The translations under genes were made by a program, and so were the position numbers. Source: Thermoflexus sp. (GTDB taxonomy: Bacteria > Chloroflexota > Anaerolineae > Thermoflexales > Thermoflexaceae). From it: DNA of 64,000 bases. Positions 48,458 to 59,334 of this stretch are shown in pieces. Location of the stretch: NCBI GenBank assembly GCA_025057635.1, contig JANXBD010000003.1:1-64000 (forward strand), given 5' to 3'. The notes under the pieces were generated by a model. The model was given only the letters and a program-made list of their open reading frames with translations, did not search any database and had not been told where the DNA came from. Numbering within the stretch: the first letter of the stretch is position 1; the number at the start of each line of letters is the position of its first letter.

Positions 48458-50758
48458 ATGACTTCGATGGCCTTAGAGATCCCACGAAGTGCGTGGCGCC
48501 GCCCTATCGGTCTGCCGCTGGAGAACCCCGGCCGCTCTCTCTTGCTGCCTCACATCAGCATCGATGATGGTTACTGGCAGGGTGTTCCGCTAGGGGGAAT
48601 CGGGGCCGGGACCATCGGCCGGACGTATCGAGGGGATTTCGCCCGCTGGCATCTGGACCCTGGTCGTCACCACTACGAGCCGCTGCCGGCGTGCATGTTT
48701 TCGATCTTCGTGGAAGATCAGAACGGGCGCCTATCTCAGGCCCTATGGACGGAGGCACCGTCCCGGGAGCTGGCTGCATGGCAATGGCGGTATCCAGTCG
48801 GCGCCGGCTTCTACGCCGCCCTCTATCCTCGTTCCTGGTTTGTTTATGAGTGGGAACGTCTCCCGGTGCGCCTAGCAGTGGAGCAGTTCTCCCCAGTGAT
48901 CCCCCACAACTATCAGGAGAGCAGCTACCCGGTGGCGGTGTTTTTATGGTTCATCGAGAACCCCACCTCTGAACCTCTCAAAGTAGGGATTCTGTTCACC
49001 TGGCAGAATCTCCTCGGATTCGGATGGGATCACCGGGTTCCAGGCGGAGGGATCCATCGTTCCCGGGCGGAAGCGCTCGCCAGCGGCCGGATGATCGGGG
49101 TGGAGATGATGGGCGGGGAAGGGCCGGCGCAGGAGCCCTGGGATGGATCTTGGACCCTGGCCGCGCTGGAGGTGCCCGGCGTGGAGGTCACCTATCGAAC
49201 CTGGTTCTCCGTAGAGGGGAATGGAGCGGAGATCTGGGAGGATTTCGCCACGGACGGCCGTCTCGAGAGCGATGCCGAAGCGATCTCCCCTCCCGAAGGC
49301 AAGCGGGCCGGGGCAGGGCTGGCCGTCACCTTCCGACTGGAGCCGGGCAAGAAACGAGTGGTGCCGATGGCCCTAGCCTGGGATTTACCGATCGTGGAGT
49401 TCGGATCGGGCGACCGCTGGTATCGTCGCCACACGGTTTTCTTCGGGCGGTCAGGCCGAAATGCTTGGGAGATCGCCCGGGAGGCTTTAGAGCGATACCC
49501 GGCTTGGCGGGAGGGGATCCAGACCTGGCAACAATCCATCCTCTCCGATTCCACCGCTCCGGACTGGTATTTTACGGCGCTGTTCAACGAGCTGTATTTT
49601 GTCGCCGATGGAGCCACAGTGTGGGTGGTGGATCCGGAGGATCCTGAAGGGATTGGCCATTTCGCCCAGATCGAATGCTATGATTATCCATTCTATGAGA
49701 CTTTAGATGTCCGTTTTTATGGCTCGTTCCCGCTGCTGATGCTATGGCCGGAGCTGGAAAAGGCAGTGATGCGCGATTTCATCGTCACCGTTCCCCAGGC
49801 GGATCTGGAACTGCGGACTATTGAGGGGAGCAACCACCAAGCGCCTCGCAAGCTTCCCGGCATGGTGCCCCACGATTTGGGATCTCCCCTTGAGGCTCCC
49901 TGGCGTCTATCGAATGCCTACCGGTTCCAAGATCCGAACGTTTGGAAGGACTTGAATAGCAAATTTGTTTTGTTGATCTATCGGGATTATGTGTTCACGA
50001 ATGATCGAAGGCTGATCGAATCCAGTTGGTCAGCTGTTCGAATGGCGCTGGAATCCCTAAAGCGCTTTGATCGGGATGGGGATGGATTGCCGGAGAATGA
50101 AGGGCTTCCAGATCAGACGTATGACACATGGTCGATGCGGGGGCCAAGCGCTTATTGCGGCGGGCTCTGGCTGGCAGCGCTGGAGGCCGCCATCCGGATG
50201 GCGGATCTGGTTGGAGATGCTGAGGCCCGATCGCAATATGAGGATTGGCTTCGACGGGCTCGCGAATCCTTTGAGGCGTTGCTCTGGAATGGTCAGTATT
50301 ATCGCTACGATACCCAAAGCCCGCACAGCGACAGCATTATGGCGGATCAGCTTGCGGGCCAATGGTATGCGGATCTCATCGGGCTTCCCGCGATTGTTCC
50401 GGAGTCGCATATTCTGCAGGTGTTCCGAACGATCTATGAATACAATGTGTGTCGCTTCGCGGAGGGCCAGAGGGGAGCAGTGAATGGAATGCGCCCTGAC
50501 GGGACAGTAGACAACTCTAGCAATCAATCGGAAGAGGTATGGGTGGGGGTGACCTACGCGCTGGCCTCAGCGATGCTGGCGCGGGGGATGGAGGAGGAAG
50601 CGTGGCGAACGGCTTGGGGCGCGTATCATGTGACCTATGAGGAGAAAGGCTACTGGTTCCGCACCCCCGAGGCGTGGGATGAGCGCGGCGACTTCCGGGC
50701 CAGCATGTATCTGCGCCCCGGCGCCATCTGGGCCATCGAATGGGTTCGAAAACGATGA
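48458..50758 (+). CDS. GH116 family glycosidase (GBA2-like / DUF608)
   Basis: DGYWQGVPLGGIGAGTIGRTYRGDFARWHLDPGRH; DGDGLPENEGLPDQTYDTWSMRGPSAYCGGLWLAALEAA; VNGMRPDGTVDNSSNQSEEVWVGVTYALA. Confidence 0.93.
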   Translation: MTSMALEIPRSAWRRPIGLPLENPGRSLLLPHISIDDGYWQGVPLGGIGAGTIGRTYRGDFARWHLDPGRHHYEPLPACMFSIFVEDQNGRLSQALWTEAPSRELAAWQWRYPVGAGFYAALYPRSWFVYEWERLPVRLAVEQFSPVIPHNYQESSYPVAVFLWFIENPTSEPLKVGILFTWQNLLGFGWDHRVPGGGIHRSRAEALASGRMIGVEMMGGEGPAQEPWDGSWTLAALEVPGVEVTYRTWFSVEGNGAEIWEDFATDGRLESDAEAISPPEGKRAGAGLAVTFRLEPGKKRVVPMALAWDLPIVEFGSGDRWYRRHTVFFGRSGRNAWEIAREALERYPAWREGIQTWQQSILSDSTAPDWYFTALFNELYFVADGATVWVVDPEDPEGIGHFAQIECYDYPFYETLDVRFYGSFPLLMLWPELEKAVMRDFIVTVPQADLELRTIEGSNHQAPRKLPGMVPHDLGSPLEAPWRLSNAYRFQDPNVWKDLNSKFVLLIYRDYVFTNDRRLIESSWSAVRMALESLKRFDRDGDGLPENEGLPDQTYDTWSMRGPSAYCGGLWLAALEAAIRMADLVGDAEARSQYEDWLRRARESFEALLWNGQYYRYDTQSPHSDSIMADQLAGQWYADLIGLPAIVPESHILQVFRTIYEYNVCRFAEGQRGAVNGMRPDGTVDNSSNQSEEVWVGVTYALASAMLARGMEEEAWRTAWGAYHVTYEEKGYWFRTPEAWDERGDFRASMYLRPGAIWAIEWVRKR

Positions 50759-50779
50759 GTGAATGAGGTGCATTATCGA

Positions 50780-50807
50780 GTGCGGGCCGCCATCAAGCGG
50801 CCCGCAC
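50780..50807 (+). terminator. Terminator-like hairpin GTGCGGGCCGC-CATCAA-GCGGCCCGCAC after GH116 gene (no T-tract)
   Basis: Perfect 11-bp stem about 20 nt after the stop. Confidence 0.6.
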
Positions 50808-52227
50808 CTGATAGCCAGAAACCCGCATGGCAGTATGAACGGATCTTCGAGGTCGAAGCCAGATCTAGGGGATCGCTGAATTTCTAAACGATCGTCCGAG
50901 TTACATCCGTTTTGCTCCACTTGTCTCTCTAACTCCACCCAGTTGACGCGATGGCTCTCTTCTATGGATTATCCGAATGGGGCAGATCCCACAGCTATAG
51001 TCTCCACTGAAATTTCCCAAACCTCACGAGAATAGACGGGCTCAGCGATCAATCGGGCGCCTCGGCAGCTGAACCGGATCTTCGCGCTTGCCGGTCAACA
51101 AACCTCCAGCCCCACGGGAACAGGTGTGGGTATCGATTCCACTCGAAAGAGCGATGCTTCTTCGGGAAGGCAACGAAACAGCGCTGTGAGCGGGAATTCT
51201 ACGCATCTCTTGCTTCCTTAGGAGAGTTGGTTCACGCCGGTGGGCAAATCCGCCTCGGACGATGTCCTTCTTCCCTTTGAGGTTCTTAGTAGGCTTCGCC
51301 CATCTCGTAGAGGACGGATTTCCTTCAGGCAAAGGGTCTCTGGGAATGGCGCGGAAGCGCCCGAGCGAAGGCTGCCCTTACGCCTAGGATGGCGATGCCA
51401 GGTTGCGTAACGATTCAATCCTCCTGGGCCGCTGGCACGTGATCCTGAGCCTCTACCGGATTGCGCTGCAGGGATGCTCCTGCGCTGTGTTCCTAGGGAG
51501 GAGTTGGCCACCGACCACGGTTACCTGAACATCTTTGGAGGCGGGCTGTCCACGAATGAGGGCACAAATCCACGAAGGGAACGGAGATATGAACGAGGCC
51601 CAGGCGAAGTTCTAGGCTTCTTTCATCCTGTCCGCCTCCTCAGATTTGGAAACATTCATGATCCCAGAGGCTTTCATCGTCACCCACACCATCGGGATCG
51701 CGAGATGAACGCCCACAGTTATCATGCCTCAGAGATCACACCCGGGAGAGAGCAGTTTTGTCCGCTGCGAATTCTGCATGGACGGCTTTCCCAGAGCTCG
51801 CCCTTTTCGATATCGAGGTGCATTCCGAACAGTTGGAATAAGCTTCGTTTTATGGCTGACCAGATCAAGCATCGACCTTCGCTCCGGAGCGGGTTATGGT
51901 ATGGAATGCAATGAACCCAGAAACCGATGTGGCCCACAGCGGGACGACTGGATCACCCACCTGGGTCTTAGGTCTGGCCTACACGCCCTTTCGGAAGCGG
52001 AGCGCTTGCAAGAGCTCCCAGAAGCCTGATCAGCCTTGTTGGAGGACTCACAAGAAGGAGCTCTTTGGGATCTAAGAGGTCGCCTTCGACGATTTCCCAA
52101 GACCGATAGAAGGTCGATTTTTCCCTAATGAAGAAGGCATGCGCCCTGGATACTAGCGCACATGCAGAGACAAGAAGCAGGAGGGAATACAAGGGAATGT
52201 ATAGTCTCTTGATTTCTTTCCTCGCTA

Positions 52228-53247
52228 TTATCCCATGCTAGCTATCCTCCACTCGAAGGAGCTGAGCACCCGCATATAGTTCGCTCGTTCGTAGGCGGCG
52301 GGGCTCGCGACCCGCTGGCGGGACATGCTCCCCTGCATCTGCTGAATCGAGCTGTATTCGTGCTCCTCCATCCAGCGCCGGATGTCTTCCAGGAGCTGCT
52401 GCACATACTCTGGGCCGTGGAGGAGCAGGGCGGAAGCCATCGTAACCACCCTGGCGCCGACCATCATCGCCTTCAGCACATCCTCCGCCGTGTGCACTCC
52501 ACCCGTGATCGCCAGATCCAGCCGCACCTGGGGGTGGAGGATCGCGGCCCAGCGCAGGCGCTCCCGAAGTTCATGGGAGGAGCTGAGCACCAGGTTGGGC
52601 ACGACTTCCAGGGTCTCGAGATCGATATCCGGTTGATAAAACCGGTTGAACAGCACCAGCGCTTTCGCTCCCGCCTTCTCGAACCGCCGGGCCATATAGG
52701 GCAGGGAGCTGAAATACGGGCTGAGCTTCAGGGCCACCGGGATGCGCACGGAGGAAGTCACGTCCCGCACCAGTCGGATGTATCCCTCCTCAACGGCCTG
52801 GCTGGTCTCCTCCGATGAGGTGGGCAGGTAGTAGAGATTCAGTTCCAGGGCATCGGCTCCTGCTTCCTCCATCAGGCGGGCATATCGGATCCATCCCCCC
52901 GTGGTGACTCCGTTCAGGCTGGCGATGACTGGGATGCAAAGGGCGGCCTTCGCCCGGCGGATGTGCTCCAGGTAGCCCTGAGGTCCCATGTTGTAATCCT
53001 GGAGATCGGGGAAGTAGCGCAGGGCCTCGGCGAAGCTCTCCTCGCCGTAGGAGAGGCCGTAGTCGAGCATCTCGCTCTCCCGGGTGATCTGCTCCTCAAA
53101 CAGCGAGGGCAGCACCACCGCGGCGATCCCCGCCTCCTCCAGACGGCGGAGCACCTCCAGATCCTCGGTCATCGGGGAGGAGGAAGCGATCAGCGGGTTT
53201 TTCAGGCGGAAGCCCATATAAGTGGTGGAGAGATCGATCATGACCAA
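52228..53247 (-). CDS. Dihydroorotate dehydrogenase-like protein
   Basis: MIDLSTTYMGFRLKNPLIASSSPMTEDLEVLRRLEEAGIAAVVLPSLFEEQI; TGGVHTAEDVLKAMMVGARVV. Confidence 0.9.
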   Translation of the reverse strand: MVMIDLSTTYMGFRLKNPLIASSSPMTEDLEVLRRLEEAGIAAVVLPSLFEEQITRESEMLDYGLSYGEESFAEALRYFPDLQDYNMGPQGYLEHIRRAKAALCIPVIASLNGVTTGGWIRYARLMEEAGADALELNLYYLPTSSEETSQAVEEGYIRLVRDVTSSVRIPVALKLSPYFSSLPYMARRFEKAGAKALVLFNRFYQPDIDLETLEVVPNLVLSSSHELRERLRWAAILHPQVRLDLAITGGVHTAEDVLKAMMVGARVVTMASALLLHGPEYVQQLLEDIRRWMEEHEYSSIQQMQGSMSRQRVASPAAYERANYMRVLSSFEWRIASMG

Positions 53248-53317
53248 GATCCTCGGGATAGGGTCATCGCGATATCCGCAGGCTCAGGATTATGGCGCCT
53301 GATGACAGGTTCGCGTA

Positions 53318-53447
53318 GGAGCAGCCCTTGTGGCTGCTCCATCGGCTCCCTGTGATGGCATCTGGGAGCAGGCCCTGTGCCTGCCCCCCGAAATGCGCGA
53401 CGCCCCGGATCATTTTTGTAGGGGCAACCCCTTGGGGTTGCCCCTAC
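53318..53447. repeat. Three successive palindromes (53318-53340, 53368-53384, 53418-53447)
   Basis: GGAGCAGCC-CTTGT-GGCTGCTCC; GCAGGC-CCTGT-GCCTGC; GTAGGGGCAACCCCTTGGGGTTGCCCCTAC. Confidence 0.85.
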
Positions 53448-53485
53448 GTGGAGCCGGTCGGATTGGCCCTGTCCCCATCGTCGCC

Positions 53486-56400
53486 TTATGCACCGCGCCC
53501 GTTGCCGCCTCGTTCGTTGAGTTGCACCTCGGCCAGCGCCTTGTAGATCTGCCAGCGCAAGCGAATGTCGGCTTCGGCCTCCTCTAGTAGCTCTTCTGCA
53601 ACCTTGGGCTGGCTGTGAAGCAGCATCGTGAAGCGAGTCTCGTTATACATATACTGGGACAGCGGCAGGCTTGGCGGCTTGGAGTCGATCTGAAGCGGGT
53701 TGAGGCCCTCCCGCAGCCGTCGCGGATCGTAGCGGATCAGTGGCCAATAGCCAGTGAGCACGGCCCGCTTCTGCTGCTCCATGCCATAGCGCATATCGTA
53801 ACCGTGAGCGATGCAATGACTGTAGGCGATGATCAGAGACGGGCCCTCGTAGGAGTCGGCCTCCAGGAAGGCCTTGAGGGTGTGGGCGTCATTGGCCCCC
53901 ATGGCCACCCGGGCCACGTAGACGTTGCCATAGGTCATCGCCATCAGGGCGAGATCCTTCTTGGGGCCCCGCTTGCCGCCGGCGGCGAACTTGGCCACCG
54001 CGCCCCGCGGCGTGGCCTTTGACATCTGACCACCGGTGTTAGAATACACTTCGGTGTCCAGCACGAGGAGATTCACGTCATACCCGGAGGCCAGCACGTG
54101 GTCGAGGCCGCCGTAGCCGATATCATAGGCCCATCCATCGCCTCCGATAATCCACACGCTCTTGCGCACCAGGGCGTCCGCCACAGCCAGAAGACTCCGG
54201 ACCTCCGGCGAATCCGGCAGCTCCCGCAGGCGGGCCTTAAGCAGCCCCACCCGTTCCCGCTGGGCCCGGATCCCCTCCTCGGTGGACTGGTCGGCGTTCA
54301 GGATCTCCTCCGCCAGGGCCTCGCCGATCTGGGCGCTGAGCCGCCGCAGGAGCTCCTGGGCGTAGTCCCGCTGCTTGTCCAGGCTCAGGCGCATCCCCAG
54401 GCCGAACTCCGCGTTGTCCTCGAAGAGGGAGTTAGACCATGCCGGCCCGCGCCCATCCTGGTTGTAGGTCCACGGCGTGGTGGGGAGGTTGCCGCCGTAG
54501 ATCGAGGAACAGCCGGTGGCGTTGGCGATCACCAGCCGGTCGCCGAACAGCCGGGTGAGCAGCGAGAGGTAAGGGGTCTCCCCGCAGCCCGCGCAGGCAC
54601 CCGAGAACTCAAAGAGCGGCTCCAATAGCTGCGCGTCCTTGACCTGGGTGAAGTTCAGCTGCGACCGGTCAACGTCCGGCAGCTGCAGGAAGAACTCCCA
54701 GTTCCGGCGCTCGGCCTCCCGAAGCGGCGCCTGCGGCCGCATATTGATGGCCTTGCGGCTCACGTCCGACTTGTCCTTGGCCGGGCAGACCTCCACACAC
54801 AGGGCGCATCCGGTGCAGTCCTCCGGCGCCACCTGGAGGGTGTAGACCATATCCTTGAACTCCCGCCAGCGGGCGGGGGCATGCTGGAAGGTCGGCGGCG
54901 CGTCGGCGAGAAGCGCCGGATCGTAGACCTTCGCCCGGATCACCGTGTGGGGGCAGACCATCACGCACTTGCCGCACTGGATACAGATCTCCGGCTCCCA
55001 GACCGGGATCTCCTGGGCGATGTTACGTTTCTCCCACTTCGTGGTGCCGCTGGGCCATGTGCCGTCCGGCGGGAAGGCGCTCACCGGCAGGAGATCCCCC
55101 TCCCCGGCGATCATGCGGGCGGTCACCCGTTGCACGAACTCCGGGGCCTCCGGTGGCACCGGCGGGCGGCGGTCAAAGGTGCTGGTGACGCGGCCGGGGA
55201 CCTTCACCTCATGGAGGTGCTGTAGCGCGGCGTCCACGGCGGCGAAGTTCTTCTCCACGATGGCCTCGCCCCGCTTCCCGTAGGTCTTGACGATGGCATC
55301 CTTGATCTCGGCGATCGCCAGATCGGTGGGCAGGATGTTCGTGAGGGCGAAGAAGCAGGTTTGCAGGATGGTGTTGATGCGCGGCCCCAGCCCGTGCTCC
55401 CGGGCGATCCGGTAGGCGTCGATCACATAGAAGCGCAGGTTCTTCTCGATAATGGCCTGCTGCACGGAGCGGGGCAGATGGTCCCATACCTCGTCCGGGC
55501 CATAGGGGCTGTTCAGCAGGAAGACGCCCCCAGGCTCGGCGGCCTGGAGCACATCCATGCGCTCCAGGAAGTGGAATTGGTGGCAGGCCACGAAGTTGGC
55601 GCGTCGGACCAAATACGAGGAGCGGATCGGGCGGGGCCCGAAGCGCAGGTGCGAGACCGTCACCGACCCGGATTTCTTGGAGTCATACACGAAGTAACCC
55701 TGCGCGTAGTAATCCGTTGTGTCGCCGATGATCTTGATGGAGTTCTTGTTGGCGCTCACGGTGCCGTCGGCCCCTAGGCCGTAGAACACCGCGCGCACCG
55801 TGTCCGGGCTCTCGATGAAGAAATCCGGGTCGAACGCCAGGCTGGTGTGGGTCACATCGTCATAGATGCCCACCGTGAAATGGTTCTTCGGCCGGTCTTT
55901 CGCCAGCTCGTCGAAGACCGCCTTGACCATGGCCGGAGTGAACTCCTTAGAGGAAAGCCCATAACGCCCGCCGATGATCCGCGGCATTGTCTGGAAGGGC
56001 GCAACGCCCGAGGCCATCGCCTCCGCCACCGCCGTCACCACATCCAGATAGAGGGGCTCACCCGCGCTCCCCGGCTCCTTGTTGCGATCCAGGACGGCAA
56101 TGGCTTTGACAGCGGGCGGGAGCGCCCGGATGAAGTGCTCCACCGAGAACGGGCGGTAGAGGCGGACCTTCACCACGCCGACCCGCTCGCCGCGGGCGTT
56201 GAGGTATTCCACCGTCTCGTGGACCACCTCCGCCCCCGAGCCCATGATCACGATCACCCGCTCCGCCTCCGGGTCCCCCACGTAATCGAAGAGGTGGTAC
56301 TGACGGCCCGCCAGGCGGGCAAGGCGATCCATCGCGTTCTGCACGATGGTCGGGCAGGCCAGATAATACGGATTGACGGCCTCCCGCGCCTGGAAATATG

Positions 56401-57070
56401 TGTCCGGGTTGTGGGCCGTGCCCCGGATGAAGGGATGATCGGGGGAAAGGGCCCGGGCGCGGTGTGCACAGATCCATTCCTCATCGATCATCGCCCGCAG
56501 ATCCTCGGGGGTGAGCAGTTCGATCTTGTTAACCTCGTGGGAGGTGCGGAAGCCGTCAAAGAAGTGTAGGAAAGGGATCCGCGTCTCTAGGGTAGCCGCA
56601 TGGGCGATGAGAGCGAGGTCCTGGGCCTCCTGAACGGAGCCCGAGGCCAGAATCGCGAACCCGGTTTGCCGGGCGGCCATCACGTCGCTGTGGTCGCCGA
56701 AGATTGAGAGGGCATGGGTGGCGACGGTGCGGGCCGCCACGTGGATCACCAGGGGGGTGAGCTCTCCGGCGATCTTATACATGTTGGGAATCATTAGAAG
56801 CAGCCCCTGGGACGCCGTGAAGGTGGTGGCAATCGCTCCTGTCTGAATCGCGCCATGGAGGGCACCGATGGCCCCGCCCTCGCTCTGCATTTCGATCACT
56901 TTCGGCACAGTGCCCCAGATGTTGGGACGTCCTTTGGCCGCCCATTCATCGGCCAGTTCGCCCATCGGCGAAGAAGGGGTGATGGGATAAATCGCGATCA
57001 CCTCGCTCAGGTGATAGGCCACGTTTGCCGCAGCCTCGTTCCCATCCACGGTTGCCATCCGCCGAGCCAT
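53486..57070 (-). CDS. nifJ: Pyruvate:ferredoxin (flavodoxin) oxidoreductase
   Basis: YPITPSSPMGELADEW, two ferredoxin CxxCxxCxxxCP motifs, GCAGCGETPYLSLLTRLFGDRLVIANATGCSSIYG, TPP domain GGDGWAYDIGYGGLDHVLASG. Start MARRMATV is preferred over the ORF-track start. Confidence 0.97.
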   Translation of the reverse strand: MARRMATVDGNEAAANVAYHLSEVIAIYPITPSSPMGELADEWAAKGRPNIWGTVPKVIEMQSEGGAIGALHGAIQTGAIATTFTASQGLLLMIPNMYKIAGELTPLVIHVAARTVATHALSIFGDHSDVMAARQTGFAILASGSVQEAQDLALIAHAATLETRIPFLHFFDGFRTSHEVNKIELLTPEDLRAMIDEEWICAHRARALSPDHPFIRGTAHNPDTYFQAREAVNPYYLACPTIVQNAMDRLARLAGRQYHLFDYVGDPEAERVIVIMGSGAEVVHETVEYLNARGERVGVVKVRLYRPFSVEHFIRALPPAVKAIAVLDRNKEPGSAGEPLYLDVVTAVAEAMASGVAPFQTMPRIIGGRYGLSSKEFTPAMVKAVFDELAKDRPKNHFTVGIYDDVTHTSLAFDPDFFIESPDTVRAVFYGLGADGTVSANKNSIKIIGDTTDYYAQGYFVYDSKKSGSVTVSHLRFGPRPIRSSYLVRRANFVACHQFHFLERMDVLQAAEPGGVFLLNSPYGPDEVWDHLPRSVQQAIIEKNLRFYVIDAYRIAREHGLGPRINTILQTCFFALTNILPTDLAIAEIKDAIVKTYGKRGEAIVEKNFAAVDAALQHLHEVKVPGRVTSTFDRRPPVPPEAPEFVQRVTARMIAGEGDLLPVSAFPPDGTWPSGTTKWEKRNIAQEIPVWEPEICIQCGKCVMVCPHTVIRAKVYDPALLADAPPTFQHAPARWREFKDMVYTLQVAPEDCTGCALCVEVCPAKDKSDVSRKAINMRPQAPLREAERRNWEFFLQLPDVDRSQLNFTQVKDAQLLEPLFEFSGACAGCGETPYLSLLTRLFGDRLVIANATGCSSIYGGNLPTTPWTYNQDGRGPAWSNSLFEDNAEFGLGMRLSLDKQRDYAQELLRRLSAQIGEALAEEILNADQSTEEGIRAQRERVGLLKARLRELPDSPEVRSLLAVADALVRKSVWIIGGDGWAYDIGYGGLDHVLASGYDVNLLVLDTEVYSNTGGQMSKATPRGAVAKFAAGGKRGPKKDLALMAMTYGNVYVARVAMGANDAHTLKAFLEADSYEGPSLIIAYSHCIAHGYDMRYGMEQQKRAVLTGYWPLIRYDPRRLREGLNPLQIDSKPPSLPLSQYMYNETRFTMLLHSQPKVAEELLEEAEADIRLRWQIYKALAEVQLNERGGNGRGA

Positions 57071-57357
57071 CGTCAACCTCCATCGATGGGCATCTCCCTC
57101 GGCCCCCAAAGAGCGAGCAAGAAAAGAGCGGGGGATGAACAGATGGTCCATGCAGTTGTGCGATAAACCTACCTCGCTGCAGAGTATATATCCGGAAAGA
57201 ATTGAAAGTAGATGTCAACTGTCAGGATCAGAGGATGCCTTTGGTCAGGTGAGGATCAAGGCTTCGTGCCGGCTCTACTAAAGCAGAGCTTTGGATTCGT
57301 TTGCCATAATATTATTGAGGCCTATTAGATAACACGACCGATCGCCCGGGAGGGATC

Positions 57358-59334
57358 ATGAAATACATATTGATGGGCCTCATCCTCAGCCTTCTAATCG
57401 CTATATCCGGGATCTGTGCGCCTCTCCTTCTGGCACCGTCTCTTCCTCCTTCCGTTACAAAGACCTCTCCCGCGGCTCAGGATCCAGCGCCCCCCTCCTC
57501 CACGCTTCGCATCCAGGAGGAAGCTTCCAACAACCTTCAGATCTTACTTCAAACGGATCTGCCCATTCGGGATCTCCGAGATCTGGCGATTCGATATCGC
57601 GGATTGCCGCCCGATACCCCCGAGACGGCCTGTCGTTGGGAAGTGGATCCACCCGTGGGCACGAAGCGAACCTTTTTGGTCTCGAATGATGATATTCATG
57701 AGACCTTCACTGTGACAGCAGTTTTGAGGGTGAAGACCTCACATCTTTCCATGTGGGTGGAAGAGAATTCCCTAGTAAGTCAAGAGGATTTAGAAGCCGC
57801 GGCGGCAACCTTCGAGCAGCAGATCTACCCGACGGTCCGTTCCTTCTTTGGAAGCGAGTGGACGCCCGGGGTGGATTGCGATCCACGTGTGGTGATTCTT
57901 CACGCGTCTAGGATGGGGAATGTGGCAGGATATTTCTCTAGCAAGGATGAGTTCCCCAAGGCGGTGCGCCCAGATTCTAATGAGGCGGAGATATTTTACA
58001 TCAATCTGGACGCTTTGCAAGTGAACTCATCGTTCTACAATGCAGTTCTCGCCCATGAACTCCAGCACATGATTCATTGGCATAACGATCGAAACGAGGA
58101 ATCCTGGCTGAATGAAGGAGCCTCGGAATTGGCCGCTTCCCTAATCGGCTACAGTGAGAGCAGATTTCAGCACTCCTTCCTCGCCAAGCCAGACACCCAA
58201 TTAAATACATGGGCGCCCCAAGAGGAGGGAAATGCGGAGCATTACGGGGCATCATTCTTGTTCATGAAGTATTTCCTGGAGCGCTTTGGAGAAGAAGCTA
58301 CCCGACGTCTGATCGCCCATCCGGAGAACGGCCTAGTCGCTGTGGATCAGGTGCTGAAGGAGATCGGCGCGGATCTTGACGCAGATGCCTTATTTTTGGA
58401 ATGGGTAGTAGCTAATTTCCTAGATCATCTCGATCTCCCTGAGGGCCCTCGATATCGGACCATCCAGGTTCCGGAACCCGATCGAGCTGTGACAGTCCGT
58501 CGCCTACCCTGGGAAATCCAGGACACGGTCTTCCCATATGCGACGGATTATATTGAGGTTCCCCCAGACGAAACCCTACGATTAGTCTTCCATGGGGCGC
58601 CCACGCTTCCCATCGTCGCCACTGCTCCCTTTGATGGACATCGGTTCTGGTATGCTGTGCGGGGTGATGAGAGCAACCCACGGCTGACCCGCATGATCGA
58701 TTTGCGCGGGGTAACTCGGGCCACCCTGCGCTATCGGATCTGGTATGATCTGGAGGAGGGTTGGGACTACGCTTATGTCAGCGTCTCCACCGATGGCGGT
58801 CAGCGCTGGATGCTTCTACATACTCCCTCAGGGACTGATACGAATCCCCATCACAACAACCTGGGGTGGGGATATACGGGGGTGAGCGGTGGGGAGGGCG
58901 GGCCGCGCTGGATCACGGAGACCGTGGATCTCACGCCATATGCCGGTCAAATGCTACTTCTTCGTTTCGAGGTCGTGACGGACGACGCCGTGAATCGTCC
59001 AGGAGTCGCTTTAGATGCCCTCGAAATCCCAGAGATCGGATTCTGGGATAGCGCGGAGACAGAAGCGGGTTGGCAAGCGGAAGGTTGGGCTCGAGTCACC
59101 CCGCAGGTTCCAGCTCGCTTCGCCCTTCAGGTCATACGGATTCGGCAGGATGGCACTGTCCGGATCGAGCAACTGCCCATCGGGGAGGAAGCCAAGGGGG
59201 AATGGATCTTGGAGGGTGGCTTGGATCGCCGCGTGGTCTTGGCCCTTTCAGCCCTCGCCCGGTTTACCACCGAACCAGCACCGTATACCCTGCGAATTGA
59301 GCAACCTCCGGCTATAGAAACGAGGCGTCGGTGA
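57358..59334 (+). CDS. Secreted HExxH zinc metallopeptidase (M30/immune-inhibitor-A-like)
   Basis: Signal peptide; VLAHELQHMIHWHNDRNEESWLNEGASELAA; C-terminal beta-rich domains. Confidence 0.78.
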   Translation: MKYILMGLILSLLIAISGICAPLLLAPSLPPSVTKTSPAAQDPAPPSSTLRIQEEASNNLQILLQTDLPIRDLRDLAIRYRGLPPDTPETACRWEVDPPVGTKRTFLVSNDDIHETFTVTAVLRVKTSHLSMWVEENSLVSQEDLEAAAATFEQQIYPTVRSFFGSEWTPGVDCDPRVVILHASRMGNVAGYFSSKDEFPKAVRPDSNEAEIFYINLDALQVNSSFYNAVLAHELQHMIHWHNDRNEESWLNEGASELAASLIGYSESRFQHSFLAKPDTQLNTWAPQEEGNAEHYGASFLFMKYFLERFGEEATRRLIAHPENGLVAVDQVLKEIGADLDADALFLEWVVANFLDHLDLPEGPRYRTIQVPEPDRAVTVRRLPWEIQDTVFPYATDYIEVPPDETLRLVFHGAPTLPIVATAPFDGHRFWYAVRGDESNPRLTRMIDLRGVTRATLRYRIWYDLEEGWDYAYVSVSTDGGQRWMLLHTPSGTDTNPHHNNLGWGYTGVSGGEGGPRWITETVDLTPYAGQMLLLRFEVVTDDAVNRPGVALDALEIPEIGFWDSAETEAGWQAEGWARVTPQVPARFALQVIRIRQDGTVRIEQLPIGEEAKGEWILEGGLDRRVVLALSALARFTTEPAPYTLRIEQPPAIETRRR

